In this document: positions 34,764 through 45,912 of the stretch, one piece after another | Position numbering within the stretch: the stretch's first letter is position 1 | How the letters are laid out: each line of letters starts with the position of its first letter | Assembly (NCBI RefSeq): GCF_026210795.1 | Contig: NC_089429.1 | Location: 4,588,001-4,652,000, forward strand | Source of the DNA: Rhizophagus irregularis | Taxonomy: Eukaryota; Glomeromycota; Glomeromycetes; Glomerales; Glomeraceae | Length of the DNA stretch: 64,000 nucleotides | Reading direction: 5' to 3' | Notes under the pieces: model-generated | Seen by the model: the letters and a program-made list of their open reading frames with translations, nothing else | The model's database searches: none | Told to the model about the DNA's origin: nothing | Program-made: the position numbers and the translations under genes

Positions 34764-35033
34764 TTCGCGCAATAACTCGCTATCCAGTGATCGTAAAAAA
34801 ATGATTAATGGATCATTAGAATCCACTCATAGAGAGCTTTCGAATGGTACCAAAATAACCTTTCTAGCATCAATAGATGGAGAGTTATTCATGTAAATAT
34901 TTTAAAAATTATCTCATCATCTATCGAAGCTAGAAAGCTCATTTTAGTACCATTCGAAAGCTCTCGATGCGACGATTCCAATGACCCATTAATCGTCTTT
35001 CTACGATTACTGGATGGCGATATATTGCGCGAA
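34764..35033. mobile_element. Long-armed MITE nested in the hAT element
   Basis: The sequence from ttcgcgcaata (34764) is mirrored to 35033, with arms of about 110 bp showing high identity (gagctttcgaatggtac / gtaccattcgaaagctc). The hairpin is almost complete. It has no coding content. It inserted into the hAT element after that element's own mobilisation. Confidence 0.8.
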
Positions 35034-35198
35034 TATAGTAAATATATATGAAAACTCATCCGGATTCCGGTTCAAACCGGATATTTTCCATCCGGATCAA
35101 AATCTGGGTCAAAATCCGGATATCCGGATAAAAAAAAATCCGGATTCATCCGGATTCATCCGGATGAGACAGAAACGGATCGAAGCACTATTCACGTG

Positions 35199-36450
35199 CC
35201 TAATTCTTGATGTTTGGCGCAGTATCGTACTGGCGATAAAAAATCGACATACCTTTATTATAACGCATTAAGCAACAAATTTCTAAGAGGTTGGTCAATG
35301 ATCACTTCTTCATCCGAATTCTCTTCGCCTGTTTCTTCTCTTTCATCTTCATCTTCGCTTCATTAAACTTTGCATCATTCTTTCATATTCGCTTTCAAGC
35401 TGTATACCATCATCGTCCACTTCATTTTCTATATTGTTAAATATAAGGCGGAGTGGAATATTGTGAAAATGAATCGTAGAGGTAAGCATGTAAGTACGAA
35501 TAGGAAATATTATATTAATTATTTTTTTACCTCAGTTGCTAATCCCTGAATTTATGCTGTAGAAACAAATTAGCAATAGATATTTTTCGTAAACGTGAGA
35601 GAGCGAAGAATAACTTGATGCTGGAACTCGCATTAAATGGTCTAGGACCCGCGTACTCCCTCCTCTTTGATAGCATCATGCATTTCATTCGCTACCTCTA
35701 TCATTTTATATTTATTTCATATCTAAAAATTAAAAATTAATAAAGATTTCGCCCACTAGGGCTTATATTTTTTTAATTATATAATTTTGATTGGCAAAAA
35801 GTGTAAGACAAAAAGTTAATTCGTTAAAATCTTAAATGAAGTTAAGAATTAGATAACAAACGAAAATACTCCCTTTGAAATCATAAAACATTAGGGCAAG
35901 CCAAAAAAAAAGTGCAGTCAGTGTTGAAGCGTACCACCTGGTCGAGCGTACTCTTCGCAGACGGACTGTAATAACGTCCCGCTTATCCATGATGAATAAC
36001 CGTAGTTTTTTCCCGACCTTCAACTTAATACCTAGCAGACACTTGCGCAGGGATTATTTACATATTTAATATGAAAACGTCTGCAGAATACAAGCGAGTA
36101 ACCGTAGTTTTTTCTGCACGAGTAAACCAACTGCACTTTGAAGGAAAAGATTTTGTTATACGAAAATTTATTAGATCGAGAAATCGCGAAATTAATACTA
36201 GCCGTAGTGGTGGTACAAAATATCCCGCGTGATGGTTTGTCACATGGTCACGTGATGGCGCGGACGCGTTGTTTATACTTATCTCGGCGACGAATTTTTT
36301 TGTGGTCTGATCTTTATTTGTCACTTGCACTTGCATAAAATGTTACACCCTTTTTGCAGTGATACGATCACGTGCTATTTTCTTATACGATCCTTTTTAT
36401 GTATCTTTCTTGGACCATCAGATACTATTTTCTTGTACGATCAGATACGC
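35199..36450. other. Intergenic
   Basis: A short acidic frame on the minus strand near 35290-35440 (ENEVDDDGIQLESEYERMM) may be another transposon relic but is too short to assign. The block 'taaccgtagttttttc' appears twice (about 35998 and 36100). Nothing else can be supported. Confidence 0.35.
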
Positions 36451-38911
36451 AAAAATTACCTGTCAAAAGTACAGCCTTTATGGACGACACTACAATAATT
36501 AGTGATAGTAAAGATAAATTAGAAAAACTAATTAGTATGTGTCATAGCTTCTTCAAAATTAATAATATTCAAGCAAATATCCAGAAATATGAATTAATTA
36601 AAATTAATGCAAAAGAAAAAGAAGATTTGAATATTGAAGGAGTTAAAATTAAGAAAGTTAATGATGAGGAAGGTAATCGATATTTAGGTTTTTACTTTGA
36701 ATATAATAATAAAAGATCAATATATAAAAGGAAAATTAAAGAAATTGTTGATAAAGCTGCAAAGATAATGAGATTCAAGATGCTGACAGAAAAACAAGTG
36801 ACAGCGGTTTGGAACATGGTGGTTATATCTCAAATTGAATATCAGTTTTGTTATCTCGAGGTGAATGTGAAAAAATAATGTCGTCAATTTAAAAGTAAAG
36901 GTAAACTTGCCATCATCGTTACCAAATTATATAATGTATGACAAAGACTTAATTGGTTTAAAGAACATATATGATTTACAAAGTGAAATGTTAAGTAAGA
37001 ATATTATATATTACGCTAATAGTTGCAGCGAATTAAGTTTATTATTTGATATACAGATGAGAAACTTACAACTAAAATATTGGACAAGTTATTGCTTAGG
37101 CGAACATGGAGAAGTTTTGACGTTAGGGAATAATAGTTATTTAGGTGACGCCTTAAAAATATTAAAAGAAAATAATCTAACAATATGTGATCCCGAAATT
37201 GTGGATGGAAGAAATTACTCAATAAAAGGAGGCAATATTAAAATAGAAGACATATTTACGCCTTTAGAATATAAGAAATGGAAAACATCTTTGAAAAAAT
37301 AAAAATATATTGTTCTTAGAGTAATGCCTTGAAGTGTCAAAGAGAAAAATATTAAAGTGGAAACATTTATGCAAAGCTCAAGGGTCAAGTATCAAAGGAA
37401 AATCACCCAAGTGGTACGAGCGCTTAATTGAATTAACTACAGATAAAGATGGAAGTAGAAACTTATCACGTAAATATGTTAATATGAATAAAAATTGGTC
37501 ATGTAGAAAACAGATTAATTTATACGACGAAGAAAATGATATAGGAAAAAATCAATTAATTACCTGGAATGATATTAATAATGACATAGTTTTGGAAAAT
37601 ACAAAAAGAAATCCAAAAGTTAAAATTTTAAGAAAATTGGAGTACATTGGATAATAGAAAATATGTCTAACATGGATGATTCACCAAACTTGATTAAATG
37701 TTCGGGATGTGAAAAAAACATATCAAAGGGATCAAAGGCGATGCAACATAATAAATGTTGGATTTATTTAGACAATAATAGTGGCGCAAGGGTAATTAAT
37801 TATCGAAAACACAAAGACGCTCTAGATGTAGAGGTTATTAAACCATACGAATCAATAGATAATATTATTCATAATAAGAAATTAGAAAAAGATTTATGTG
37901 GATGATACGTCGCTTTATAATAGAAATGTAGAATTTATTGATCAATTTGTAGATGGAGAAGTATCTGCTATCAACCGTTTAAAAGAAAAATGGCTTTCAT
38001 CGCAGAGGAAGACGTTTAACTTTATTCAAAAAGGAAGTTCATCAAATAAGAAATTTACAAATGGCGATGATAATGCTTTAAGGTCATACAAGATTAAAAA
38101 TCTGTTGAAAATTTTGCCAACTTATACAATTTTATTTGAAAGAAATTGTGGACATATATTGACTGATGTATGTTTAAGGTGTGAATCAGAGGTTGAGGAT
38201 TGGGAACATATATGGATATGTGATGACAATGATAAGTCGGAATATGAAATTCTATTGGATACATTAATTACGACTGAAGAGAAATTGAAGGATTTGGATA
38301 AAGAAAAATATAAAAGCGTTAGAATTCTAGCGAAAGAAATGGTAAATTTTTTAAATACTCCATCCAATATATTAATAATAGGAAATCAATTACGAATTAG
38401 AGAGTTAACTAGAGGAATTTTTAACAATGAGTTATATAAACTTTGTAATTCAAAACAAGAACGACAATTGTTAGAAGAAATTTGGGAAAATTGTTATTTA
38501 AATATACGTTCAGGTATATGGTTACAAAGGTGTGAAAAAGCTAACGAAATTGATAAAAGGAAAGGCGTCACTAAAAATGACAAGAAACGTAAACGCTTAA
38601 CTAGTGGAATAGATGAGGTTGAGACTAACACTTTAGACGAAGAGCGTGGGAAAAATAACAACAATAATCATAAAAAAAAATCAACAAAATGTTAAAAAAA
38701 TTAAAAAAGAAATTATAATAGAAAATATAGTTAGTAATGGTAATAGGCCAAACATGATGTCATAGACCAGACCTATATAATTTATAATGTCTAGTTTAAA
38801 TTGTTTAGTATTTTATACTATGATTTGCTTCTTCTAGCTTATAAATTGTATTACGCAATAAATAAATAAATAATGCATATTACTAACAAAAAAAAAAATT
38901 ACCTGTCAAAA
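36451..38911 (+). mobile_element. 5'-truncated LINE (non-LTR retrotransposon) with 18-bp target duplication
   Basis: The inserted sequence is 36469-38893. The 18-mer aaaaattacctgtcaaaa flanks it at 36451-36468 and 38894-38911. The 3' end carries an (aataa)n-type tail and an A-run next to the second duplication. The element begins in the middle of the reverse transcriptase, just before its catalytic motif, a typical 5' truncation. The exact duplication indicates a young insertion, yet the reading frame is broken in several places, so the source copy may already have been defective. Confidence 0.9.
36469..38695 (+). pseudogene. LINE ORF2 fragment: RT palm to C-terminal zinc knuckle, frameshifted
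   Basis: The first frame (to 36878) contains STAFMDDTTIISDS (the FxDD catalytic motif of reverse transcriptase) and the downstream YLGF motif. The remaining pieces, 36907-37302, 37334-37654, 37663-37905 and 37898-38695, lie in different frames. The last shows CLRCESEVEDWEHIWIC, the CCHC-type motif usually found near the end of LINE ORF2, and ends in a very basic tail (KKKSTKC). At least four frame breaks or stops separate the pieces. No endonuclease domain is present because of the truncation. Confidence 0.85.
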
Positions 38912-39164
38912 TACGCGATAATTGATGATGTGATAAACAAAAAGAAATATTTTATTTTTTATCATATTTATACAAAAATAGCGTTCTACAATATTAATAA
39001 AATTAAAATAATTACAAAGATAGCCAATAAATAAGATAAGTACATTAATTAGGTAATAAATAATAAATTACCATCGCATAAAACTAAATATTAGAAATAA
39101 AGTTAGTAGGGAACGGAAATTACATGTAATAAATAAACGAAAACAAAAAAATAAAAAAACATAC
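38912..39164. other. Short AT-rich spacer
   Basis: Sequence between the LINE and the second exon-like array; nothing supported. Confidence 0.4.
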
Positions 39165-39401
39165 CTTAGTAGTTGCAGAGAAGAACCGAAAGACCTAAAA
39201 AGAATGAAAGAAACGAAATATAAGAATGAAATAAAAATAAGAAGAAACGCCCATGTAGCGTTGGATATACCTTAATTGCAAACCCGAAAGAGCCAAAGGA
39301 CCTAAAAACGAAATAAAGTTAGTAGGAAACAAAATGCAAGAAGCAAAAATGAAAAAAAAGAAAGAAAACGTACCTTGAGTGCCGTGCAAAGGAGTGAAAG
39401 G
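39165..39401 (-). repeat. Second exon-like tandem array, three ~30-nt units
   Basis: On the minus strand, three segments of 30, 31 and 30 nt (39401-39372, 39301-39271, 39194-39165) are each preceded by ctttttag or similar. Each begins gtc(c)tttcggttc or gtcctttcactcc, and each is followed by aag|gtat or aag|gtac. Spacing is 101 and 106 bp. The segment 'tttcggttctt' is also in the first unit of the array at 14930-15434, so both belong to one family. There is no open frame through them. Confidence 0.55.
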
Positions 39402-39540
39402 ACCTAAAGAAAAAAAGATTATCAGAGTACGTTTAAAAAAAATAAACAAACATAAGCCCATTAATTAGCCAATAAAATTTAATAGGGTGCTATCACCGGG
39501 TAAATTATTATGGTTAAATCACCCAAGGTGAAAAATTGTT

Positions 39541-39787
39541 AGGCCGGGCAAAAAAATTTTTAGATTCACGTGACATAAAATTTTAAAAATAACCCGGCCG
39601 GCCGGCATTTTTTTTTTATATATCAGATATGTAAAAATTTTTTCATATGTAAAATTTTTTTACGCACATTGGCCAAAAACTTAAAATCACATGATAAAAA
39701 TTTTTTACTATAAAAAAAAAATTTCCATTTTTCGAAAAACTGACCCGGCCGGGTCACGAGAATCTAAATTTTTTTTTTGCCCGGCCT
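39541..39787. mobile_element. MITE (about 247 bp) with aggccgggc termini
   Basis: The left end aggccgggcaaaaaaa.. and the right end ..ttttttgcccggcct are inverted repeats continuing through 'tttagattc.cgtga'. Inner gacccggccgggt blocks match those of the MITE at 25730. It sits inside a longer inverted/direct repeat (aaatcaccc..ggtga on both sides), so it may have landed in an older repetitive element. Confidence 0.75.
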
Positions 39788-40935
39788 TAAATCACCCTGG
39801 GTGATAAAATTTTTAGCAAAATCACCTGGGTTAAAATTAATCTTAATATTAATATTTATATAATATTTAACTATTTATTAATTTCTATAATAATAAAAAA
39901 TAATTTCTTTTTTTGCAATATTTTATTATGAAATAATTTATTAAATACATTACTAAATTAGTAGAATTAGAAGTTATGTATATAAAAGAAATAAAGAAAA
40001 AGATTATTTTGATTTATAAATCTTGTTCATTCTTTCTGACGTTTTTGACCAATTTGAGGACTTAAAGTTTCTCATGTTATCTCATAAATCGATTTTTCTT
40101 AATTACAAAATGTAAGCGGCAACCATCTATATTTTCGCAAGAAAAGTTGAAAAAAACTTAATAACTTATATGCGATTGTAAATATGACATCACCTAAATA
40201 ATTAAAATTACAAATATTCGGTTACTTTATTATAAATTTTACGATGGTTTCTTAGGAGTATGTTTACATAATTAAATTATGCCAAAATTACGAAACTTTA
40301 AAATAAATTAAACCAATATAAACACAAAACACACAAAGACGGATTGTATTAAATATTTTTTTCCTCTCGTGATCTAATTTCTTATATTTCGTTTTGGAGG
40401 ATCGTGCCATCGTGTGATGATGTTCAACACTTAAACAGTAAAACTTAAAAGATCTGTACTACAATACTGTATCCGAATACCTCGATTAGAAAATACAAAG
40501 AAAATCTTGCTGATAGACGTGGCATTTTAAGATTTGATCAAACTTAAAGCGAACGTGATAAAATTCCGCCAATTTCAGCCGGCAAAAGTTATCACATCTG
40601 TTGCGTCATCATTTTGATCTCGAATTTACATCATGATTATTCCTATTAATAAAAGTAACTACTAATCAACCACTGAAAAAAAATCAGACTAAACTTTAAT
40701 TATGTAACTGGGAGTTGACTTATTTCTTACACACAATAATTTTTTTGCTTTCGTCCTTAGTATTGTTCATAGTATAAAGTTGTTAATAAAAAAAAATCAG
40801 ATAATAAAATCTCATTTTTCCCACAAAAAAAATTTTTTGAAATTCGGTGTGGTAAGATAATCCACAAATTAATTGTTAAATAAAGAAAAAAAAAAGAGCT
40901 TTTCTTATTTTTATTTCACTTTGTTAGATTTTACA
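39788..40935. other. Gene-free AT-rich region
   Basis: No supportable gene or element border. Confidence 0.4.
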
Positions 40936-41030
40936 ACCTTTATTACATTGGTTAGGGTGGTTGGTCCCTCAGGGATGACCCGCCGCGGTTCCTTTGTTCG
41001 ATCAACCAAAGGTGACAACTTCACGATAGC
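40936..41030 (+). mobile_element. Possible second tRNA-derived element
   Basis: The stretch cattggttaggg.. followed 50 bp later by gttcgatca is spaced like the A and B boxes of the SINE at 22637 (cattggttag .. gttcgat). It is clearly GC-richer than its surroundings. The boxes are weaker here and no 3' boundary is visible. Confidence 0.3.
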
Positions 41031-41163
41031 GGCGGTTTGGTTCATAGTTTTTGTAAATTGCTTTAGGCTCTAGATTTGATATTTCAGTAGGTTTTTCTTT
41101 TTTTTTTTCTTTAAATTTTTTTTTTAATGAATGGTTCTTAACGTTCCTTTTTTTCTTTTTTAG

Positions 41164-41953
41164 GACACAGAATCTTGGTGAGAAATCTGGAAAAAGCTTT
41201 ACAGAAGTAACAAGACTGGAAAGCAAAAGAAAAGTAAGTTTCTTTGCAAATTTACTTTTGGAGAAACGTCAATCTTATACAAATATTTTATTTTTAATAT
41301 GTCTATAGGGGTTCTTATTGAGAAATTGATCACGTGGCTTATCGCTCCGGACTCAACAACAGTTACCGTTTCCCTAGTGATACTAATCCGGACTAAGTCA
41401 CACAGCTAGTGTAATGTACTACAAGATCGCGAATTTTTCTGCTTATCAATAAATTCCAAATGAAAAAAATACAAGAGATTCGCAAAGAACAATCCAACTT
41501 CCTGCGAACTTGCTTAAGTCCTCGTCCGCTTGAGTTCTTCAAGAGGTTTATCTGGCTATAACAATTATAAATTAGGATTAGAAAAGCGTTGAAGGATGAA
41601 CCAAATTCAGAGAATTTACTGGAAATGGAAAGAAAATATAACAACGATGAATTTAAGGATGGGTGGTCGTTATATGATGATTGAAAAAAAAAATAAGAAA
41701 GTCAATGTAAAGTTACCTTCAAAATAATAAGAAAAGGTAAAGAAAAGTTTCAACATCTCAAGCTGAAAAAGACATCTTAGATATATATCGCTATAAGTTC
41801 AGCCAATGTCCAGTCATAGATCTTCGATTAAATTCATACCTCTCCCTTTCTTTAAATCAGGAATTACAAGATAAGATTTTACATGAAGTTTTCGATTCAA
41901 TATATCTCTCCGATTTCTTTAATGCTAACTTGGGTTGGTGTGAAGCAATTTGA
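41164..41953 (+). pseudogene. Decayed multi-exon gene of unknown family
   Basis: Four coding-like stretches lie in order. (a) 41164-41233 sits between 'cttttttag' and 'gtaagt' and reads TQNLGEKSGKSFTEVTRLES in one frame. (b) A stretch from an ATG near 41460 reads MKKIQEIRKEQSNFLRTCL. (c) From about 41576 it reads IRKALKDEPNSENLLEMER to a TGA. (d) From about 41755 it reads STSQAEKDILDIYRYKFSQ, later QELQDKILHEVFDSIYL, to a TGA at 41951-41953. Gaps between (b) and (c) are only about 30 nt, too short for a normal intron here, and stops lie between pieces. I do not recognise the protein. Confidence 0.35.
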
Positions 41954-43607
41954 AGAATAGTCTATTTACGAAAATGATTTAGGACTGTTAAAAGACATAA
42001 AAGAACTATTAAAAGAGACATTAGGGTGATTGTAAGTTGTTAGATCATAATAATCATTAATACCTATTATATGTAGTGTAAAAGTTTCTCTCTGGATGCA
42101 TTGAACTCATTGAGGGATCTCTTTATTTTTTTATTAAAATATAATTAGAATATATTATGGAATATGGAGAATAAGTTAAAAAGTATTTATGATTTATAGT
42201 TTAGGCATTATTCTATAATTCTTTAATATCTTTCTAGAGAATTATATAGCTTTATTTTAGTTTAGTATTTTGTTTAATATTAATTATATTAATAAAAAAT
42301 AAAAATGCTGTATTTATGTTTGCCTTAAAAATGTAATCTATGACTTATTTTAAAGGTTTTTAGAATTCTTTATTAGTTAAAAAAACTTAGAGAAATATAT
42401 AGAAAATATATTGAATGTTATTAATTAATACTAGTTGCAACCTGTTGCTTCGCACCATTATTCTATTCTTCATATATTTAAAGTAAAAGTAGTGTAATTA
42501 ATTTTTATTTAACGCTATAAAAGATAAATTTGATAAAAAAAAATTTTTTTTAACGCAAAAAAATGGCGCAAATGATCGGTGTGTTTGGTTTGAAGTGATA
42601 ACTGACGTCGGAGATGTCAAACTGATCAGTTGTGGCAAAAAGGTCAAACAGTAAGATTATAGGTGTTTCAATAATTTTGTAACAAAATATAGGAGTATCA
42701 CTAATAATCCCAATAGAAAATTAGCAATGAAAGTATAATTCCGGTAAATAATGTAAGGGTTTCTTAAGAATAAAATCTATCAAACAAAACACAAGGGTAA
42801 AACAAGTAAAACACGCAAAAAGTTTACTGTAATAAAAACTAACAATCAAATCATACAAAAAAAACAGCACTTCGGATAACACCGTTACTTTATAGTCATC
42901 CAAAAGTTGTGGATTATCAGAAGATAACATTCTTAAAAATTCTTAAATTTATTGGTCTAGCCAGCAACAATCAATTCGTGCACTTTAAAGTTCTCTTTGC
43001 AACTTTCAAATAAAACTTACTCGAATATAAAGTCAATCAAGTATTATTGATATTATCGAGCATTATCATCCAATATTAGTATCTTTACGTTATAACGGCC
43101 GAATTCACATTCAGGCTTCTAAAGATATGCTTAATTGTAGAAATATCGGAAAAAGTTTTTTTTTTGTATCATTATTTTCATAATGATGATAAATTAAAAA
43201 TTAAAGACTTATTTGTAATGGATCATATTTAAATAAATATATAATAATTTGAAATTTTCATATAAAAATAAATAAACATTTCTTAATGTTCAAGACTAAA
43301 AAATTGTGAAATTACCGGCGTAGTAGTGAAAAATTAGTTATTAATGTGGCTAAAAAAAAAAATTATTAGCGAATTATTACGTCATTCTATGTCTAAAATC
43401 GTTTGATTTTGCTTACGAGTATCGTACTAACTAGACGGATTGCCTTATAATGAGATGAATCTTTTATGACGAATGTCGATCGTAAGGCGCAGCTAATGTT
43501 CAATGAGTGGTACAACATAGTACAAATCTAAATTTATATATTTGAGTAATGTTTCAAAAAAAGCCCTATCGAAATTTTCTTTTTATCAAAAAAATTTTTT
43601 TCAAGAA
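41954..43607. other. Intergenic and upstream region of BTB-SPRY copy 5
   Basis: The first kilobase holds nothing I can name. From about 43000 to 43560 the sequence (ggtcaatca..attgatattatcga.., acgttataacgg, gtacaacatagtacaaatct) closely parallels the region upstream of copy 6 (about 45540-45860). This marks a duplicated promoter unit. Confidence 0.5.
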
Positions 43608-45035
43608 ATGACGAGAGGATATTCATTGGAAAAAGATTTAAGATTATTAATAAATAATCCAAAATATAGTGATATAGAAATTTTATGTGAAGATGAAAAG
43701 AAATTATATGGTTGTAGAGCAATTTTAGCAGCAAGATCCGAAGTATTTGATAGATTACTTTATAATGGGATGAAAGAAAGTTATGAAAATAAAATTTCTT
43801 TTCCAAAGATTAAATCTTCTGGAATGGAAATTGTATTAGAATATACTTATACAGGATCAATTAAAGAAGAATCTTTAACAAAGGATAATATAATTGAAGC
43901 TTTTTACGCTGCTGACTATTTTCAATTACAAGACCTTCAGGATTTTATTATGAAAGGTTTCAAAAATACATTAGAAAAAAAATCTACCGAAAATTATTCA
44001 CCAGAATTATTATCTAAATTTGCAGGAAAAATGCCATTAACAGTAGATAATATTCTACTAAACTTATTGGTTGAAGCGGTAGCAACTATTCCATTAAACA
44101 CAATTGAATTTGGTCGATTATCTATTGCGGGTCTTCAATATCTTTTATCATGTACATATGAAAAAGAAAAGCCTTTTGCAACCCGAGAATATGAACTTTT
44201 TCGATATAGTGCTATTCTTGTAGCAAAACAAGTTTCTAATGATGCATTTAAAACTTTTTTGAAACGATTGCCAACCTTAGACCAATTAGAGAATTCAATG
44301 ATCCAAGTAGAAAATGAACCTATCCCCGATTATCAAAAAATTGCTAAAGAATTGGAACCTTTGATTGAATTTATTGATTTCAGAAGAATTAAAGGTTCAA
44401 TATTGGTTGATATCATCGAGCCGTTAGAAATTGTCCCAACTAAAATAATTTTAAATGTTTATCGACAAAGTATAAAATCAAATAATTTCAATTTAAATGA
44501 TATCCGAGGAATACCCATCTTACCAAATGATAGAATTAATGAATCTGATTATATTTGGGATAACACAGCATGTGGATCAAAACTTATTATTGAAGATAAT
44601 GGAAAAGTTGTAAGAGCACCAAAGAGTCTTGGATCATGGAGAAGTGTTAGAGCTAAATTGATATTAGAAAATAATGGTATTTATGAATGGGACGTTATTA
44701 TTGAAAAAGCTTGTAATGCTTCTTGGATTGGAGTAGCATCAGAAAATTTAAACTATGAAGATTTTGCAGGGGATCAACCTATTGGATGGGTATTAGGTTC
44801 CGGTGGTTATTGTCGTAATTTTGGTATGACGGTATATTATTGTCCGCCATTTGGTGATAGCACAAAAGTTACTGTTCACTTAGATATGAATAAAAGAACT
44901 TGCGCTTTTACAGTCAATGGTACAAAGTATCCAGAAGTACCATCATGGAATAATTTACCATCAAAACTTTATCCAGTAGCATCATTGTGTTATCCTGGTC
45001 AATTTCGAATTCAACCTCATAAAAAAAATATTTAA
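43608..45035 (+). CDS. BTB-SPRY protein, array copy 5 (475 aa, intact)
   Basis: First gene of the four-gene tandem array. I place the start at the conserved MTRGYSLEKDLRLL ATG (43608). The open frame extends upstream only from a TTG, and the other copies all start at this ATG. BTB domain at about 10-115, BACK-like middle at about 130-290, SPRY at about 315-475 with the shared DxxACGSKLIIEDNGK entry and HLDMNKRTCAFTVNGTKYP core. The SPRY loop before the core reads GSGGYCRNFGMTVYYCPPFG, quite unlike the sister copies. The probable role is a Cullin-3 adaptor with a variable recognition surface (inference from domain families). It shares promoter and 3'-flank sequence with copy 6. Confidence 0.88.
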   Translation: MTRGYSLEKDLRLLINNPKYSDIEILCEDEKKLYGCRAILAARSEVFDRLLYNGMKESYENKISFPKIKSSGMEIVLEYTYTGSIKEESLTKDNIIEAFYAADYFQLQDLQDFIMKGFKNTLEKKSTENYSPELLSKFAGKMPLTVDNILLNLLVEAVATIPLNTIEFGRLSIAGLQYLLSCTYEKEKPFATREYELFRYSAILVAKQVSNDAFKTFLKRLPTLDQLENSMIQVENEPIPDYQKIAKELEPLIEFIDFRRIKGSILVDIIEPLEIVPTKIILNVYRQSIKSNNFNLNDIRGIPILPNDRINESDYIWDNTACGSKLIIEDNGKVVRAPKSLGSWRSVRAKLILENNGIYEWDVIIEKACNASWIGVASENLNYEDFAGDQPIGWVLGSGGYCRNFGMTVYYCPPFGDSTKVTVHLDMNKRTCAFTVNGTKYPEVPSWNNLPSKLYPVASLCYPGQFRIQPHKKNI

Positions 45036-45239
45036 TTGCGAAGATTTTAGAATAAAAAAATTTTGCTCATTATTTTATAAAAAATGAGAACGTGGGCGTA
45101 TTTAAATGAAATTTAGTAAAACGAGATTTAATTCGTGACGAAAAAAAAAAAATGCTTACTAGGAATGATAATATGAATTTTGGTAATATTTAAATAAATA
45201 AAGTTGTTTATTACTATTTATTGTTATTTATCACTTATC

Positions 45240-45500
45240 TGTTATTTCTCTGACCTGGTCACTTGAGTGGCTGTATAGAATTACAAATTATAATATAAAC
45301 GTGACATAATTTAGCCTTGAAATTGTATAAATAAAATTTTGGCCAGAATTATAAGATCATATGATATAATTTTTTAATTGAAACGACATGTGACTAATAA
45401 CCCAAGTCATTTTGTCTTTTCAAGTCTAATTAAATGCTTAGAATTTGTTTGATAACTTGATAATAAACCGATTATTATTCAAAACAAGTGTTTTTTTGAC
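45240..45500 (+). repeat. Duplicated BTB-SPRY 3' flank (after copy 5)
   Basis: Contains the shared blocks ttttggccagaattataag, catgtgactaata, cttttcaagtct and 'taataaaccgattattattc'. It corresponds to the block at 20530-20775. Confidence 0.75.
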
Positions 45501-45912
45501 GCAACAATTAATTCGTCCATTTTTAACATCATTATCTTTGTTAAATTTTACTCGAATTCAAAGGTCAATCAAATATTAATTGATATTATCGAACTTTATC
45601 CAATAGTATCTTACGTTATAACGGTCGGATTTAAAATTCAAGCTCTTAAAAAAATGCTTAATTTTGTAGAAATATTAGAAAAAAGTGTTAAGATTATAAA
45701 GATAAATAAACATCTCTTATCGTAATCTAGTACGGATTACTTCATAATGAGATGAAAAGATATAAAAAAGAACGTGATCTTTTATGCGTACATACGACCA
45801 TAAGGCGTCTTCAATGGTAGTACAGTACAACATAGTACAAATCTAAATTTATAAGCTTTTTAAGCCCTCGATTGAAATATTTTTTTTTTAAAAAAATAAA
45901 TTTTTCCAAGAA

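Larger units (their letters stand above)
34074..35198. mobile_element. hAT-superfamily DNA transposon relic with 8-bp target duplication
   Basis: The element spans 34082-35190 (1109 bp). Its ends are TAGTGCTTCGATCCG and the exact reverse complement CGGATCGAAGCACTA. Both ends are flanked by the identical 8-mer ttcacgtg (34074-34081 and 35191-35198). An 8-bp duplication and YAGTG-type ends are hallmarks of hAT elements. Subterminal regions are packed with direct and inverted copies of tccggat, likely transposase-binding sites. A coding relic compatible with the hAT C-terminus lies inside (34387-34548), as do two nested MITEs. The copy is too short to encode a complete transposase, so it is non-autonomous. 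Confidence 0.85.

Noticed and set aside
41393-42930. Minus-strand ORFs of 83 and 69 codons
   Set aside because: Antisense to coding-like pieces or in AT-rich spacer; no domain or context support.
43542-43607. N-terminal extension of array copy 5 (and likewise 49924-49977 of copy 8)
   Set aside because: Both extensions begin at TTG, not ATG, and are absent from the other copies; the conserved MTRGYS start is used instead.
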